64,000 bases of DNA from assembly GCF_023657445.1 (NCBI RefSeq), contig NZ_JAGTWY010000001.1, positions 1,488,001 through 1,552,000 on the forward strand, written 5' to 3'. Shown here in pieces: positions 29,734 to 40,262 of this stretch. The notes beneath the pieces were generated by a model. It saw only the letters and a program-made list of their open reading frames with translations, ran no database searches and was not told where the DNA came from. The stretch is from Marinobacter sediminum (GTDB taxonomy: Bacteria > Pseudomonadota > Gammaproteobacteria > Pseudomonadales > Oleiphilaceae). How positions within the stretch are numbered: the stretch's first letter is position 1; each line of letters starts with the position of its first letter. Made by a program: the position numbers and the translations under genes.

Positions 29734-32151
29734 ATGCCAAAGTTGTCGACGCGTCTCCAACGTTTTCGAAAAGGGTCTCCGCTTTCATTCCGGCTGTTGG
29801 CCTGGATACTCCTGTTCAGCTCTGCATTTACACTGATCGCATCGGCTATCCAGATCTATTCTGATTACCGCAAGGATCTCTCCCAGATCGACAATCGCAT
29901 GGCGGTGGTGGAATCAGGCTACTCGTCCAGTCTCGCGCGAAGTCTCTGGGCGCTGGATCAAAAGCTCCTGCAAACACAGATGGAAGGTATCCTGAGCCTG
30001 CCCGACATCGTTCATCTTCGATTGCGAATTGAGCCTGATTCCGAACTCGTAATGGGAGACATACCCCGGGGCGCACAGACCACTTCCCACAGCTTCAACC
30101 TGGTTCACCAGGGCGACGAAATGTTCAAGCTTGGCGAGCTCACTGTAACTGCGGATCTCGATCGCGTTTACGAAGAGATGAAACGAAAGGTTGGAATCAT
30201 CCTGGCAACTCAGTTTCTGAAAACCTTTTTCGTCTCAATACTGATCATCTGGATTTTCCAGTACTTTGTCACCCGCCACCTAACGACGATGGCCAATTAT
30301 GCTCGGGATTTTTCCCTGAAAAATCTCTCTCGCCCCCTTGAACTGGAACGCCCGGATACACCCGGAAACCGGAGGGACGAGCTTGGCAGGGTGACTGACG
30401 CGATTAATCAGATGCGGGAAAGACTTAATGAGGATGTTGCCCGGCAGGAACGGGATGCGGCAGAGATTCGAAAATTCTCGAAAGCGATTGAACAAAGCCC
30501 CTCTTCGGTTCTGATCTGCGATCGACAGTGGCGAATTGAGTTTGCCAACCATAAGTTCACCCAGCTCACGGGCTACGACGCGAAGTCCATTCTCGGCAAG
30601 CATCCGGGCTCCCTCGGGGAGAACGATATTGAAAACCGGGATGGGCGACATCTCTGGCAGTCCATCCGCCTTCAAGTCCAGCGGGTCGGTGTCTGGCAAG
30701 GAGAAGTTAACAGTATCCGCCAGAACGGCGAACGGTTCTGGGAACAACTGATTGTCACCCCTATTAAGGACGGATCAAGCGATACCACTGGCTATCTGAT
30801 CCTGGGTGAGGACATCAGTATCCGCAAGCGTTACGAACAGCAACTACTGCGCCAGGCGAACTATGACATTCTAACCGGCCTGCCAAATCGCATGCTCGCC
30901 CTGGACCGGCTCAAGCTGGCGCTGGCACAGGCGCGCAGGGAGAACACTCTGGTCGGCGTCATGTTCCTGGATCTGGACAATTTCAAGCATATTAACGATA
31001 CGCTGGGTCACGATGCCGGCGACAACCTGCTCATTGAGGCCTCACGCCGGATTTCCAGTTGCCTGAGGGGAACTAGCACTGTGGCGCGCCTTGGCGGTGA
31101 CGAATTTCTCGTGATCCTGCCAGGCCTGACTGGCCCGGATTCTTCCTCCCAGGTGGCGGACCGGATCCTGAAAACCTTTGAGCCCCCCTATATTCTGAAT
31201 GGTCAGGAAGTATTTGTTACGACGAGTATCGGAATAGCCATCTTTCCGACCGATTCTGACAACAGCGGGACCCTGCTCCAGCATGCCGATGCCGCCATGT
31301 ACCAGGCCAAGCACAAGGGCAAGAGTGCATTTGCTCACTTTGCCCCTGAAATGACTGAGATTTCGCACGAACGGCTACAAATGGAATCCCGTATGAGACG
31401 GGCTCTTGAGCTGGAGGAATTCGAGCTCTACTTCCAGCCCATCGTTCATGCGGATTCCGGCAATCTTTGCTCGGTCGAGGCGCTGTTACGCTGGAATAAT
31501 CCGTCCATGGGCATGGTCATGCCCGACCGGTTTATTCCTCTTGCAGAGGAAACCGGGCTCATTATCCCGATTGGCGAGTGGGTACTTGAAGAGGCCTGCA
31601 GGGCAGCCGTTGGGTGGAAAGAGGTCATAGGGGGAGATGTCGCCATATCAGTGAATGTGTCACCCAGACAATTCCGTGACCCTGGATTCACCGAGGTCGT
31701 CATGCGCGCCTTGTCAGCCAGCGGTCTGGCCGCCGATCAGCTTGAACTGGAAATTACCGAACGGCTGATACTGGATAATTCTATTGAGACAGCTGAAATT
31801 CTGCGCCAACTGGATCGGGCCGGCATCCGGCTTTCCGTGGACGATTTCGGCACCGGCTACTCTGCACTCAGTTACCTTAAAAGCTACCCCTTCGATACTC
31901 TGAAAATTGACAAGTCGTTCGTTCAGGATGTCATGAAAGAACCCGAAGACGCCTCACTGGTGCGTGCGATCATCAATATGGCACATAGCCTCGGTCTGAA
32001 TGTGATTGCCGAAGGCGTTGAAGAAGAGTCGCAGACCCACTTCCTCCAACAGGAAGGCTGCGATTTCTGCCAGGGCTACTTCTACAGCCGCCCGCTGCCA
32101 GCTAAAGACTTCGAAATATGGCTCAAAACCAACCAGCGTGTACAAGTCTGA
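29734..32151 (+). CDS. GGDEF-EAL cyclic-di-GMP protein with periplasmic sensor, HAMP and PAS
   Basis: Inner-membrane protein of about 805 residues, counted from the ATG at 29734; a GTG at 29716 is possible, and neither has a strong ribosome binding site. Order: membrane helix (about 18-40), a periplasmic sensor of about 115 residues, second helix (about 160-182), a HAMP-like linker, PAS (AIEQSPSSVLICDRQWRI, about 255-360), GGDEF with intact ARLGGDEFLVI, and EAL with intact EALLRW, ELEITERL and DDFGTGYSALSYL. Both diguanylate cyclase and phosphodiesterase motifs look functional; the net direction cannot be told. It ends 21 bp before ackA, so they may share a transcript. Confidence 0.94.
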   Translation: MPKLSTRLQRFRKGSPLSFRLLAWILLFSSAFTLIASAIQIYSDYRKDLSQIDNRMAVVESGYSSSLARSLWALDQKLLQTQMEGILSLPDIVHLRLRIEPDSELVMGDIPRGAQTTSHSFNLVHQGDEMFKLGELTVTADLDRVYEEMKRKVGIILATQFLKTFFVSILIIWIFQYFVTRHLTTMANYARDFSLKNLSRPLELERPDTPGNRRDELGRVTDAINQMRERLNEDVARQERDAAEIRKFSKAIEQSPSSVLICDRQWRIEFANHKFTQLTGYDAKSILGKHPGSLGENDIENRDGRHLWQSIRLQVQRVGVWQGEVNSIRQNGERFWEQLIVTPIKDGSSDTTGYLILGEDISIRKRYEQQLLRQANYDILTGLPNRMLALDRLKLALAQARRENTLVGVMFLDLDNFKHINDTLGHDAGDNLLIEASRRISSCLRGTSTVARLGGDEFLVILPGLTGPDSSSQVADRILKTFEPPYILNGQEVFVTTSIGIAIFPTDSDNSGTLLQHADAAMYQAKHKGKSAFAHFAPEMTEISHERLQMESRMRRALELEEFELYFQPIVHADSGNLCSVEALLRWNNPSMGMVMPDRFIPLAEETGLIIPIGEWVLEEACRAAVGWKEVIGGDVAISVNVSPRQFRDPGFTEVVMRALSASGLAADQLELEITERLILDNSIETAEILRQLDRAGIRLSVDDFGTGYSALSYLKSYPFDTLKIDKSFVQDVMKEPEDASLVRAIINMAHSLGLNVIAEGVEEESQTHFLQQEGCDFCQGYFYSRPLPAKDFEIWLKTNQRVQV

Positions 32152-32172
32152 CGTTCCAGGATCACCTATAAC

Positions 32173-33369
32173 ATGGAAGACACCATACTTGTCGTTAACT
32201 GCGGTAGCTCATCACTCAAACTGGCTCTCTTTGACGGTCAGCATCGCAGAAAGGCGTCCGGGATCGCGGAAGGCCTCCTTGGCGATGAATCCTTTGCACA
32301 GATAAATGGCAAGGATGAGAAGATCGAGCTTGCTCCCGGAGCATCCCACGCGGAAGCTCTGGAGGCTCTGGTCTCCGCGTTCCGTCGCCTGGGCCTGATG
32401 CCATCAGACCCTTTCGCGATCGGTCATCGCGTGGTTCATGGCGGCGAGGCCTTCCACAAAGCGACATTGATTGATGACTCGGCACTGAGCTCCATCGAAG
32501 CCTGTGCCGGGCTCGCTCCCTTGCACAACCCGATAAACCTATCGGGAATTAACGCAAGCCGCGAGCTTTTCCCCGCCGTACCCCAGATTGCGGTTTTTGA
32601 TACCGCATTCCATCAAACCCTGCCTCAAAAAGCCTATCTCTATGCGCTTCCCGGAGCCTGGTACCGTGACTGGAATGTGAGAAGATATGGCTTCCACGGC
32701 ACCAGCCATTATTTCATGGTTATGGAAGCAGCCCGGTTGTTGTCCCGCACGCCGGCGACCACTTCGATTATTTCCGCACACCTTGGCAATGGCTGCAGTA
32801 TTGCCGCCATCCGTGACGGTATCAGCGTTGACACAAGTATGGGGCTTACGCCACTGGAGGGACTCGTTATGGGCACCCGAAGCGGCGACGTTGATCCCGG
32901 GATTTTTGATTTTCTGAGCACACAGGGCGTGTCTGCCGATGAGGTCCACAACGCCCTCAATCATCAAAGCGGACTACTGGGAATTTCCGGACAAACCAAT
33001 GACATGCGTTCACTCTGTGAGCTGGCTGATCATGGCCACAAGCCCTCCGCCCTGGCCATCGATATTTTCTGCTTCCGGCTGGCGAAATATGTGGGAGCGA
33101 TGATGGCCTCCCTCTCCCGGCTCGATGCACTGGTGTTTACCGGTGGTATCGGGGAGAACAGTGCCCGGGTTCGTCAGAAAACAATTGAGCACCTTCACCT
33201 CATGGGTTTTGAGCTAAATACCGGATTCAACGAATTGGATGGCCAACACATGAATGGCCATATTGAAAGCACCGGCTCCCGCTTCCCGATCCTTGTGATC
33301 CCGACCGATGAAGAGCTTGTGATCGCAAGGGAAGCCTCAAGACTTGCAGACACCCCGGAAACGGCGTGA
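32173..33369 (+). CDS. ackA: Acetate kinase
   Basis: Interconverts acetyl phosphate plus ADP with acetate plus ATP; works with Pta. The 398 residues open with EDTILVVNCGSSSLKLALF, the ASKHA phosphate motif. They contain GHRVVHGGE, AVFDTAFHQTLP, RRYGFHGTSHYF (catalytic His region), HLGNGCS and FTGGIGENSARVR near the C-terminus. It lies 27 bp before pta. Confidence 0.97.
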   Translation: MEDTILVVNCGSSSLKLALFDGQHRRKASGIAEGLLGDESFAQINGKDEKIELAPGASHAEALEALVSAFRRLGLMPSDPFAIGHRVVHGGEAFHKATLIDDSALSSIEACAGLAPLHNPINLSGINASRELFPAVPQIAVFDTAFHQTLPQKAYLYALPGAWYRDWNVRRYGFHGTSHYFMVMEAARLLSRTPATTSIISAHLGNGCSIAAIRDGISVDTSMGLTPLEGLVMGTRSGDVDPGIFDFLSTQGVSADEVHNALNHQSGLLGISGQTNDMRSLCELADHGHKPSALAIDIFCFRLAKYVGAMMASLSRLDALVFTGGIGENSARVRQKTIEHLHLMGFELNTGFNELDGQHMNGHIESTGSRFPILVIPTDEELVIAREASRLADTPETA

Positions 33370-33396
33370 CCACATCGTAAATCCAGGAACTCTGCT

Positions 33397-35550
33397 ATGG
33401 CCAAAAGTCTCTTTATTGCACCAACGTCCATGGATTCCGGGCTCACCTCGGTCTGCCTCGGGCTGTTGCGCGCCCTTGAGCGTGAGGGCGTCAGTGTTGG
33501 TTTTTACAAACCTTTCTATCAGCCCGTACACCACACCAAATCGTTCCATACCGCGGGCAAGGACTCGTCGGTGGCGTTCGTCCGCTCGCGCAGCCATCTG
33601 GAGCCGCCCACTCCCATAGCACTGCGAGAGGCTCAGCAGCTACTGAACCGTGGAAAATCCGGCCTGCTGATGGAGAACGTGGTTGGCGAATACCAGAAAG
33701 TGGCTAAAGACGTGGATGTGGTTGTTATTGAAGGACTGGTCCCTGACCGCAGCGAAGCTTACATTGCCCGCCTGAATGTCGAGGTTGCCCGAAACCTCGG
33801 CTCCGAGGTCATTCTCGTGAGCCCACCAAAGATGCGCCCGGCCAGCGAAGTGGACGAGGAACTCGATTTCTCTTCAAGGCTCTTTGCCAGTCCTTCAGAT
33901 CCCGATGTCATTGCCGTCATTCTGAACAAAGTAGGTGAACCCGAAAGATCCGGGCTGTCGCTACAGAGCAGCTCGGAGACGGCTCAATTCACGACTGATT
34001 ACCGCAACGACTGCAAGGTCTTCAGCGAAAACCGCTTCCACCTGCTGGCTGAAATCCCATGGCAACCAGACATGCTGGCACCAAGGGTTTCGGACATTGC
34101 CCGAGAGCTGGATATTGAGGTACTTCATGAGGGCGAGATGCTGAACCGCCGGGTTCAGAGAGTTTCAGTCTGTGCCCGAACCATCCGGAACATGATCGAA
34201 ACACTAAAACCAGGCACGCTGATGGTCACACCGGGGGACCGGGAGGACATCATCGTGACCACTGCCCTTGCAGCTCTGAATGGTGTCCCACTGGCCGGAT
34301 TGATGCTGACGGGTGGACTGACTCCCGATCCGATGGTCATTGAAATCTGCCGCCGGGCGCTGGACACCGGACTTCCGGTCCTGGCTTCTGAAAACAATAC
34401 CTATGAAACGGCCCACATGCTGGCCAATCTGTCAGCGGCGATCCCCATTGATGATCCGGATCGCATTGAAAAGGCCATGGAAGCAGTAGCAACCCGAATC
34501 GACACGAACTGGCTTCAGGAACACCTTAAAGTCCAGCGCCAGAACCGGCTTTCTCCGCCGGCGTTTCGCTACCAGCTTTCGGAGCGGGCGCGCGCAGCCA
34601 ACAAACGAATTGTACTTCCTGAGGGAAGTGAGCCACGAACCATTCACGCCGCCATCATCTGCCATCAACGGGGCCTTGCTCGTTGCGTACTGATTGGTGA
34701 TCCCGGGGAGATTAACAGCGTTGCCAGATCCCGGGGACTCCAGCTGCCCGGAGATATTGAAATAATCAACCCGTCAGACGTTCGCCGGCAGTATATAGCT
34801 CCTATGGTGGAGCTGCGCAGGCACAAGGGACTGGCGCCGGATATGGCAGAAGCCATGCTTGAGGATAACGTTGTACTTGGAACAATGATGGTCGCAAGAG
34901 ACGAGGCCGATGGCCTGGTTTCCGGCGCAATTCATACCACGGCCAACACAGTTCGCCCAGCCCTGCAGCTGATTAAAACCCATGATCAGGCCAAGGTAGT
35001 TTCCTCTGTCTTCTTCATGCTCTTGCCGCAGCAGGTGGTGGTATACGGCGATTGCGCGATCAATCCCGATCCGAATGCCGAGCAACTTGCCGATATTGCC
35101 ATTCAGAGTGCCCAGTCAGCAGAAGCCTTCGGGATTGATCCGGTAGTGGCGATGTTAAGCTACAGTACCGGCGAATCCGGAACCGGGCAGGACGTGGATA
35201 AGGTTCGGGAAGCAACCCGCATTGCCAGAGAGAGGCGCCCGGACCTTCTGATTGACGGCCCCCTTCAATACGACGCCGCAGCTATCGAAAGCGTCGCAAA
35301 AAGTAAGGCACCAGACAGCAAGGTGGCAGGCAAAGCAACCGTATTCGTATTCCCCGACCTCAACACCGGCAACACAACCTACAAAGCAGTGCAGCGGAGC
35401 GCCAACGTGGTCAGCATCGGGCCCATGTTGCAGGGCCTGAGAAAGCCGGTGAATGACCTTTCCCGGGGAGCATCAGTAGAGGATATTGTGTTTACGATCG
35501 CGCTGACAGCCGTTCAGGCAAAGCAGGTACAAGATGCGGGGCTGGCCTGA
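33397..35550 (+). CDS. pta: Phosphate acetyltransferase, long form
   Basis: Interconverts acetyl-CoA plus phosphate with acetyl phosphate plus CoA. The 717 residues are the long proteobacterial form. A BioD-like P-loop-derived N-terminal domain (AKSLFIAPTSMDSGLTSVCLG) is followed by a DRTGG regulatory domain. The catalytic PTA domain spans about 390-712 and holds RIVLPEGSEPRTIHA, DEADGLVSGAIHTTANTVRPA, LLPQQVVVYGDCAINPDP and MLSYSTGESGTGQDVDKVREA. CAGGAA lies before the ATG. It converges with der. Confidence 0.97.
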   Translation: MAKSLFIAPTSMDSGLTSVCLGLLRALEREGVSVGFYKPFYQPVHHTKSFHTAGKDSSVAFVRSRSHLEPPTPIALREAQQLLNRGKSGLLMENVVGEYQKVAKDVDVVVIEGLVPDRSEAYIARLNVEVARNLGSEVILVSPPKMRPASEVDEELDFSSRLFASPSDPDVIAVILNKVGEPERSGLSLQSSSETAQFTTDYRNDCKVFSENRFHLLAEIPWQPDMLAPRVSDIARELDIEVLHEGEMLNRRVQRVSVCARTIRNMIETLKPGTLMVTPGDREDIIVTTALAALNGVPLAGLMLTGGLTPDPMVIEICRRALDTGLPVLASENNTYETAHMLANLSAAIPIDDPDRIEKAMEAVATRIDTNWLQEHLKVQRQNRLSPPAFRYQLSERARAANKRIVLPEGSEPRTIHAAIICHQRGLARCVLIGDPGEINSVARSRGLQLPGDIEIINPSDVRRQYIAPMVELRRHKGLAPDMAEAMLEDNVVLGTMMVARDEADGLVSGAIHTTANTVRPALQLIKTHDQAKVVSSVFFMLLPQQVVVYGDCAINPDPNAEQLADIAIQSAQSAEAFGIDPVVAMLSYSTGESGTGQDVDKVREATRIARERRPDLLIDGPLQYDAAAIESVAKSKAPDSKVAGKATVFVFPDLNTGNTTYKAVQRSANVVSIGPMLQGLRKPVNDLSRGASVEDIVFTIALTAVQAKQVQDAGLA

Positions 35551-35577
35551 GCCAGCGCCCTTTTACCGGGTGGGAAA

Positions 35578-36999
35578 TTAGCGCTTGAGGCTTTTCTGCC
35601 GGGTTTTCTTCACCTTCCGACCTTTCTTAAGGTCATTATCCTTCTTTACCTTCTGACGCGGGGTCAGACGGTCAACCTTCGTGGCAAACGGGTTCTCGCT
35701 TGATTTGAACTCGAAGCGGATCGGAGAACCAGTCACATTCAAAACCTTACGGAATGTGTTTTCCAGATAACGCTTGTAGGAACCCGGTAGTGAGTCAACC
35801 TGGTTGCCATGCACCACAATCACGGGAGGATTGGAGCCGCCCTGATGGGCATAGCGCAGCTTGATTCTGCGACCATGGACCATCGGTGGCTGGTGCTGTG
35901 CAATCGCGTCCTGGAGGATGGCTGTCAGGCGATTCGTCGGCCACTTTGCCATGGCTGACTCGTAGCACGCCCGCACCGACTCATACATTACGCCCACACC
36001 GGAGCCATGAAGCGCCGAGATGTAGTGTTTGTCGGCGTAGTCCAGGAAATCCAGACGACGTCTCACCTGTTCTTTCACCCGAGTGCGCTCTTCCGGATCC
36101 ATGCCGTCCCATTTATTGACGGCAACAACCAGTGATCGACCGGCATCAAGAACAAAACCGATAAGATGGAGATCCTGGTCTACCAACCCATCCCGGGCAT
36201 CAATTACGAGGATGACCACGTGGGCATCATCAATCGCCTGTAGCGTCTTGATGATTGAAAACTTTTCGACCACTTCACGGACATTCTTCCGGCGCCGGAC
36301 ACCCGCTGTGTCGATCAACGTATACTGCTCGCCCTGACGCTCATAGGGAACATAGACGCTGTCACGGGTTGTCCCCGGCATGTCATAGACAACGACTCTG
36401 TCCTCGCCAAGCATACGGTTAACGAGTGTCGATTTGCCGACATTCGGACGGCCAACCACACCAATTCGAATTCCCGGGTATCTCTCCGCCCTGTCTTCCT
36501 CCTCGCGCTCCTCTTCAGATGGCAGCAATAGCTCCAGCATCGAGCGAATGCCGCGGTTATGAGACGCGGCGATGAGAAACGTGGAATCAAAGCCAAGGCT
36601 ATAAAAATCAGAGGCAGCTATATCCGGATCCTGGCCATCGGTTTTATTGACCACGAGATGGGCCTGCTTACCCGACCGGCGTAACTGATCCGCAATCAAC
36701 TCGTCACCAGCCGTCAGCCCTGAGCGACCATCCACGAGGAAGAGGACAATATCAGCCTCTTCTACCGCTTGCCGCGATTGCCGGGCCATCTCCGCATCCA
36801 GCCCTTCCTCGTCGCCGGTGAGGCCACCAGTGTCGATGGCGATGAAGCGCTGCCCCTCATATGTGCCCTCACCGTACTTACGGTCCCGGGTAAGGCCCGG
36901 AAAATCCGCGACCAGCGCATCCCGTGACCGGGTCATCTGGTTAAACAGCGTCGATTTGCCAACATTCGGCCGACCGACAAGGGCAATAACTGGGGTCAT
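35578..36999 (-). CDS. der: Ribosome assembly GTPase Der (EngA)
   Basis: Double-GTPase that acts in 50S subunit maturation. The 473 residues have G1 of domain 1, [12 protein letters not shown] (8-19), with NKTDG; then an acidic linker (EEEREEEDR). Domain 2 has [12 protein letters not shown] (about 183-194), DMPGTTRDS and NKWD. The C-terminal KH-like domain ends in a Lys/Arg-rich tail. It lies downstream of bamB with a terminator-like hairpin between. Confidence 0.97.
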   Translation of the reverse strand: MTPVIALVGRPNVGKSTLFNQMTRSRDALVADFPGLTRDRKYGEGTYEGQRFIAIDTGGLTGDEEGLDAEMARQSRQAVEEADIVLFLVDGRSGLTAGDELIADQLRRSGKQAHLVVNKTDGQDPDIAASDFYSLGFDSTFLIAASHNRGIRSMLELLLPSEEEREEEDRAERYPGIRIGVVGRPNVGKSTLVNRMLGEDRVVVYDMPGTTRDSVYVPYERQGEQYTLIDTAGVRRRKNVREVVEKFSIIKTLQAIDDAHVVILVIDARDGLVDQDLHLIGFVLDAGRSLVVAVNKWDGMDPEERTRVKEQVRRRLDFLDYADKHYISALHGSGVGVMYESVRACYESAMAKWPTNRLTAILQDAIAQHQPPMVHGRRIKLRYAHQGGSNPPVIVVHGNQVDSLPGSYKRYLENTFRKVLNVTGSPIRFEFKSSENPFATKVDRLTPRQKVKKDNDLKKGRKVKKTRQKSLKR

Positions 37000-37021
37000 A
37001 ATAGTTCGCTACGTAAAAAGG

Positions 37022-37049
37022 AAAACAGCCCGGTCTCATGGCCGGGCTG
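37022..37049 (-). terminator. Hairpin with T-run between bamB and der
   Basis: CAGCCCGG / CCGGGCTG is an 8-bp stem with an 8-base loop, followed by TTTTCC on the minus strand, 10 bp after the bamB stop. It would reduce transcription into der, so der may be partly uncoupled from the bamB operon. Confidence 0.72.
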
Positions 37050-37058
37050 GAAGAACAT

Positions 37059-38231
37059 TCAGTCGATTGGCTGGATTTTGAGAACCGCCATTCGTCCACT
37101 GTTGCCAAAAACGAGCAGGTTACCATTACTCAACCGCTGTGCCGGTACGCGTATACCCTCATCGTCGAATTCCAGCTGCCCCTGCAGGCTGCCGTCCTCA
37201 CGCGAAAGAATATGCAGGTACCCTTCATAATCCCCGGTCACGAGATAGTCACTGAAGATCATCGGTTGTGTAAGCTGCCGCCAAGACAGACGATTCTGGG
37301 TCCAAAGCTCCCGGCGGTCAGAGCCACGCAGGGCGACCACATCACCATTGGCCGATGCCAGGTAAATATCGCCACCACCAATCATTGGTGAGTAGAGGCT
37401 GGATGCCTTGCGGCTCCAGATTTCCTGCCCTGTGCGGATATCGAGCAGTGCAAGTTTGCCGTGGTAACCCACAACCATCAAGGCAGACTCCAACACCAGG
37501 GGCTGCCCTGCAATATCCACCAGACGCTCAAGTTCGGTACGCCCCTGGGGCTGTCCAACTTCATATTGCCAAAGCGGCTGCCCAGACTCATTAGACAGCG
37601 CCATCAGTTTACCATTGGCAAACGATGCAATGACTACGTCTCCGCCCACAAGCGGAGCCGCGGCCGCACGCATGGACAAAACCGGAACAACGCCATCATA
37701 CTGCCAGCGCTTTTCTCCACTCCGGGCGTCGAAAGCCAGAACACGACCATCCGTAGTCTGAGCAACAACCAGCTGACCATTGGATTGTGGCGCTGCCAGT
37801 GCTTCTGTGGGCAAGGGCGCGCGCCAAAGCTCACTGCCATCCTCACGAGAGAGCGCAAGTAAGTCTGCTTCCCGGGTCGCCAGGTAGAGTCTGTCTGCAT
37901 CGCCACCCACACCGGCAAAAATCCGGTCGTTGAGCTCAGTTGCCCAGAGCACTTTCCCGTTTTCTGATTCAACGGCATACAGCTCACCGTCGACCGAAGC
38001 CGCATAAATCACATCACCGGTATTCAACGGTCCGAGATAAAGAAACTCACCATCATGGCCATCACCGACGGTCATGCTCCAGATCTGTTTAAATTCAACA
38101 GATTCATCAACATCCGGTAGAGGAGCCGGTTGCTCAAAGGTGTCGGTAGTACTGCAACCCGCAAGGCCAATAATGGTCAGAAAACCACCGATTAGCCCTG
38201 CGCGCAAAAGCCTGTTGCGAGAAATCCGCAT
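37059..38231 (-). CDS. bamB: Outer membrane assembly lipoprotein BamB
   Basis: Lipoprotein of the BAM complex that inserts beta-barrel proteins into the outer membrane. The 390 residues have a lipoprotein signal with lipobox LAGC (Cys near residue 26). A PQQ-type eight-bladed propeller follows, with repeats such as DGELYAVESENGKVLWATEL and DGRVLAFDARSGEKRWQYDG. Its start overlaps the yfgM stop by one base (TGATG). Confidence 0.96.
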   Translation of the reverse strand: MRISRNRLLRAGLIGGFLTIIGLAGCSTTDTFEQPAPLPDVDESVEFKQIWSMTVGDGHDGEFLYLGPLNTGDVIYAASVDGELYAVESENGKVLWATELNDRIFAGVGGDADRLYLATREADLLALSREDGSELWRAPLPTEALAAPQSNGQLVVAQTTDGRVLAFDARSGEKRWQYDGVVPVLSMRAAAAPLVGGDVVIASFANGKLMALSNESGQPLWQYEVGQPQGRTELERLVDIAGQPLVLESALMVVGYHGKLALLDIRTGQEIWSRKASSLYSPMIGGGDIYLASANGDVVALRGSDRRELWTQNRLSWRQLTQPMIFSDYLVTGDYEGYLHILSREDGSLQGQLEFDDEGIRVPAQRLSNGNLLVFGNSGRMAVLKIQPID

Positions 38232-38887
38232 CAGGCGTCCTCCCCAACACCGAGATCTGAAAGCTTCAACTCAAGGATACCGCTACGGCCTTGCTGCTGG
38301 CTCTGCTCGCGAGCTGCCAGATACGCCTCACGGGCGCCGTCCTGGTCACCCTTGGCCAGCAGTATGTCACCTTTCAACTCTGAAAAAACCGGATCAAAGG
38401 CGTCGGAATCCGATGCTTCATTGATGGTGGCAAGGGCCTCGTCGTAATTCCCGGAAGCAAACTGGGCTCGGGCCAGACGGTTGCGCACAACCAGCGCAAG
38501 AGCCTGATGTCCCGCCGCTTTGTCGAGCGCCCACTGCAGAGACTCGACGGCCCCCGCTGCGTCACCATCCGTCAGCTTCTGGCGAGCCAGAATCAGATTG
38601 CCATAAATGGCATAGGCGCTGTCTGTGTAATCTTCGCGGAGCGTCTTGGCCACAAATGTGACGGTTTCGCCGCTGGTTTCATCGGCCTGATTACTATATG
38701 CATTCAACAGGTTCGCAAATTGATTCGCCGCTTCCGCGCGCTGTTCCGCCTGATGGTTTTGCCAGGCCTGCCAGCCGAAAACAATCGCCAGGGCGGCACC
38801 GATACCGATCAGCAATGAGCTACCGTTATTTTTCCACCAGTCCTTGATCGCCTGGACCTGTTCCTCTTCGGTGCGCATCTCAGCCAT
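38231..38887 (-). CDS. yfgM: YfgM-like membrane-anchored TPR protein
   Basis: Inner-membrane ancillary SecYEG/PpiD-type partner with a periplasmic TPR domain. The 218 residues have a short cytoplasmic N-terminus (MRTEEEQVQAIKDWWKNNG), a membrane helix at about 23-42, then TPR-like helices (YAIYGNLILARQKLTDGDAAG and the following repeats). The family is conserved upstream of bamB. It is coupled to bamB by a 1-base stop/start overlap and lies 42 bp after hisS. Confidence 0.93.
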   Translation of the reverse strand: MAEMRTEEEQVQAIKDWWKNNGSSLLIGIGAALAIVFGWQAWQNHQAEQRAEAANQFANLLNAYSNQADETSGETVTFVAKTLREDYTDSAYAIYGNLILARQKLTDGDAAGAVESLQWALDKAAGHQALALVVRNRLARAQFASGNYDEALATINEASDSDAFDPVFSELKGDILLAKGDQDGAREAYLAAREQSQQQGRSGILELKLSDLGVGEDA

Positions 38888-38929
38888 GATGACTCCTGTA
38901 GTCGTGTTTTTGCTTTTGTTTAAGTTGGA

Positions 38930-40210
38930 TTAGTTTTTAAGGGCTTCAGCCAGCACCGATGCCAGCTCATTCTGGGCCACTTCACGCTGGGATTCGTCTG
39001 ACCGCAGCGGCTTGAGGCCCGCTGTCCCATTGGCTAGTTCGTTCTCGCCGAGGATAACGGCATAGCGCGCACCGCTCCGGTCGGCCTTCTTCATCTGACT
39101 CTTGAAGCTGCCACCACCGCAGTGGGACACCACAACACAACCCGACAAAGCCGACCGCAGGTTATCAGCGAGCGCAAGCGCTGGCGCCATGGCGCTGTCA
39201 CCCATAGCAGTCACGTAGACATCGGCATTGTTGTTGACGTGTTCCGGAATGAGCTCAAGTGTTTCCAGCAACAGAATGAGGCGCTCGATGCCCATCGCAA
39301 AACCGACGGCGTGGGTCGGCTTTCCGCCCAACTGCTCCACCAGGCCATCGTAACGACCGCCCGCACAGACGGTACCCTGGGCACCAAGGCTGTCGGTGAT
39401 CCATTCGAACACGGTTTTTCCATAGTAATCGAGACCCCGCACCAGCGCCGGGTTCACCGTATAGGCAATGCCCGCCGCATCCAGCAGCTTCCTGAGACGA
39501 TCAAAGTGCGCTCTGGATTCATCGTCGAGATAGTCGTCCAGGCTGGGAGCATTTTCAAGGATCTTGCGTGTGGAAGGATCCTTGCTGTCGAGGATTCTTA
39601 ACGGGTTGCTCTCCAGGCGCCGCTGGCTATCTGCATCCAAATCGGACTGATACTGCCCCAGATACTCAACCAGTGCCTGACGATAGGCCTTACGGGCTTC
39701 AGAGGTACCAATGGAGTTAATTTCGAGACGCGTGTGACCTTCAAGGCCAAGCTCTTTCCAGAGCCGCGCAGTGAGCATAAGCAGTTCGGCATCGATGTCC
39801 GGACCGGCCATGCCAAAACATTCCACACCAATCTGATGGAACTGACGGTAACGGCCTTTCTGCGGGCGTTCGTGGCGAAACATCGGGCCGGTATACCAAA
39901 GCCGGCGAGTCTGGTTGAACAGCAGGCCATGCTCTTCGGCAGCCCGAACACAGCCTGCAGTGCCTTCCGGTCTGAGGGTGAGACTATCGCCGTTACGGTC
40001 TTCGAAGGTGTACATTTCCTTCTCGACAATATCGGTTACTTCGCCGATGGATCGCTTGAACAGATCTGTCTGCTCAACAATGGGCATGCGAATTTCCTGG
40101 TAACCATATTGCGCCAGTACTTTCCGCACGGTGATTTCAACAAACTGCCAAACTGGCGTCTGTTCCGGCAGGATATCGTTCATCCCGCGAATTGCCTGAA
40201 TCTTAGCCAA
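38930..40210 (-). CDS. hisS: Histidyl-tRNA synthetase
   Basis: Class II synthetase charging tRNA-His. The 426 residues start [20 protein letters not shown]. Motif 2 region has [13 protein letters not shown] and [21 protein letters not shown]. The His-specific motifs [15 protein letters not shown] and [23 protein letters not shown] are intact (the latter split over about residues 275-295). The C-terminal anticodon-binding domain is present. 52 bp after ispG. Confidence 0.97.
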   Translation of the reverse strand: MAKIQAIRGMNDILPEQTPVWQFVEITVRKVLAQYGYQEIRMPIVEQTDLFKRSIGEVTDIVEKEMYTFEDRNGDSLTLRPEGTAGCVRAAEEHGLLFNQTRRLWYTGPMFRHERPQKGRYRQFHQIGVECFGMAGPDIDAELLMLTARLWKELGLEGHTRLEINSIGTSEARKAYRQALVEYLGQYQSDLDADSQRRLESNPLRILDSKDPSTRKILENAPSLDDYLDDESRAHFDRLRKLLDAAGIAYTVNPALVRGLDYYGKTVFEWITDSLGAQGTVCAGGRYDGLVEQLGGKPTHAVGFAMGIERLILLLETLELIPEHVNNNADVYVTAMGDSAMAPALALADNLRSALSGCVVVSHCGGGSFKSQMKKADRSGARYAVILGENELANGTAGLKPLRSDESQREVAQNELASVLAEALKN

Positions 40211-40262
40211 GTTAAACCCTTAAACGTCTATCTCAATAAGTCGATCGAAAAACCGGATGCCA

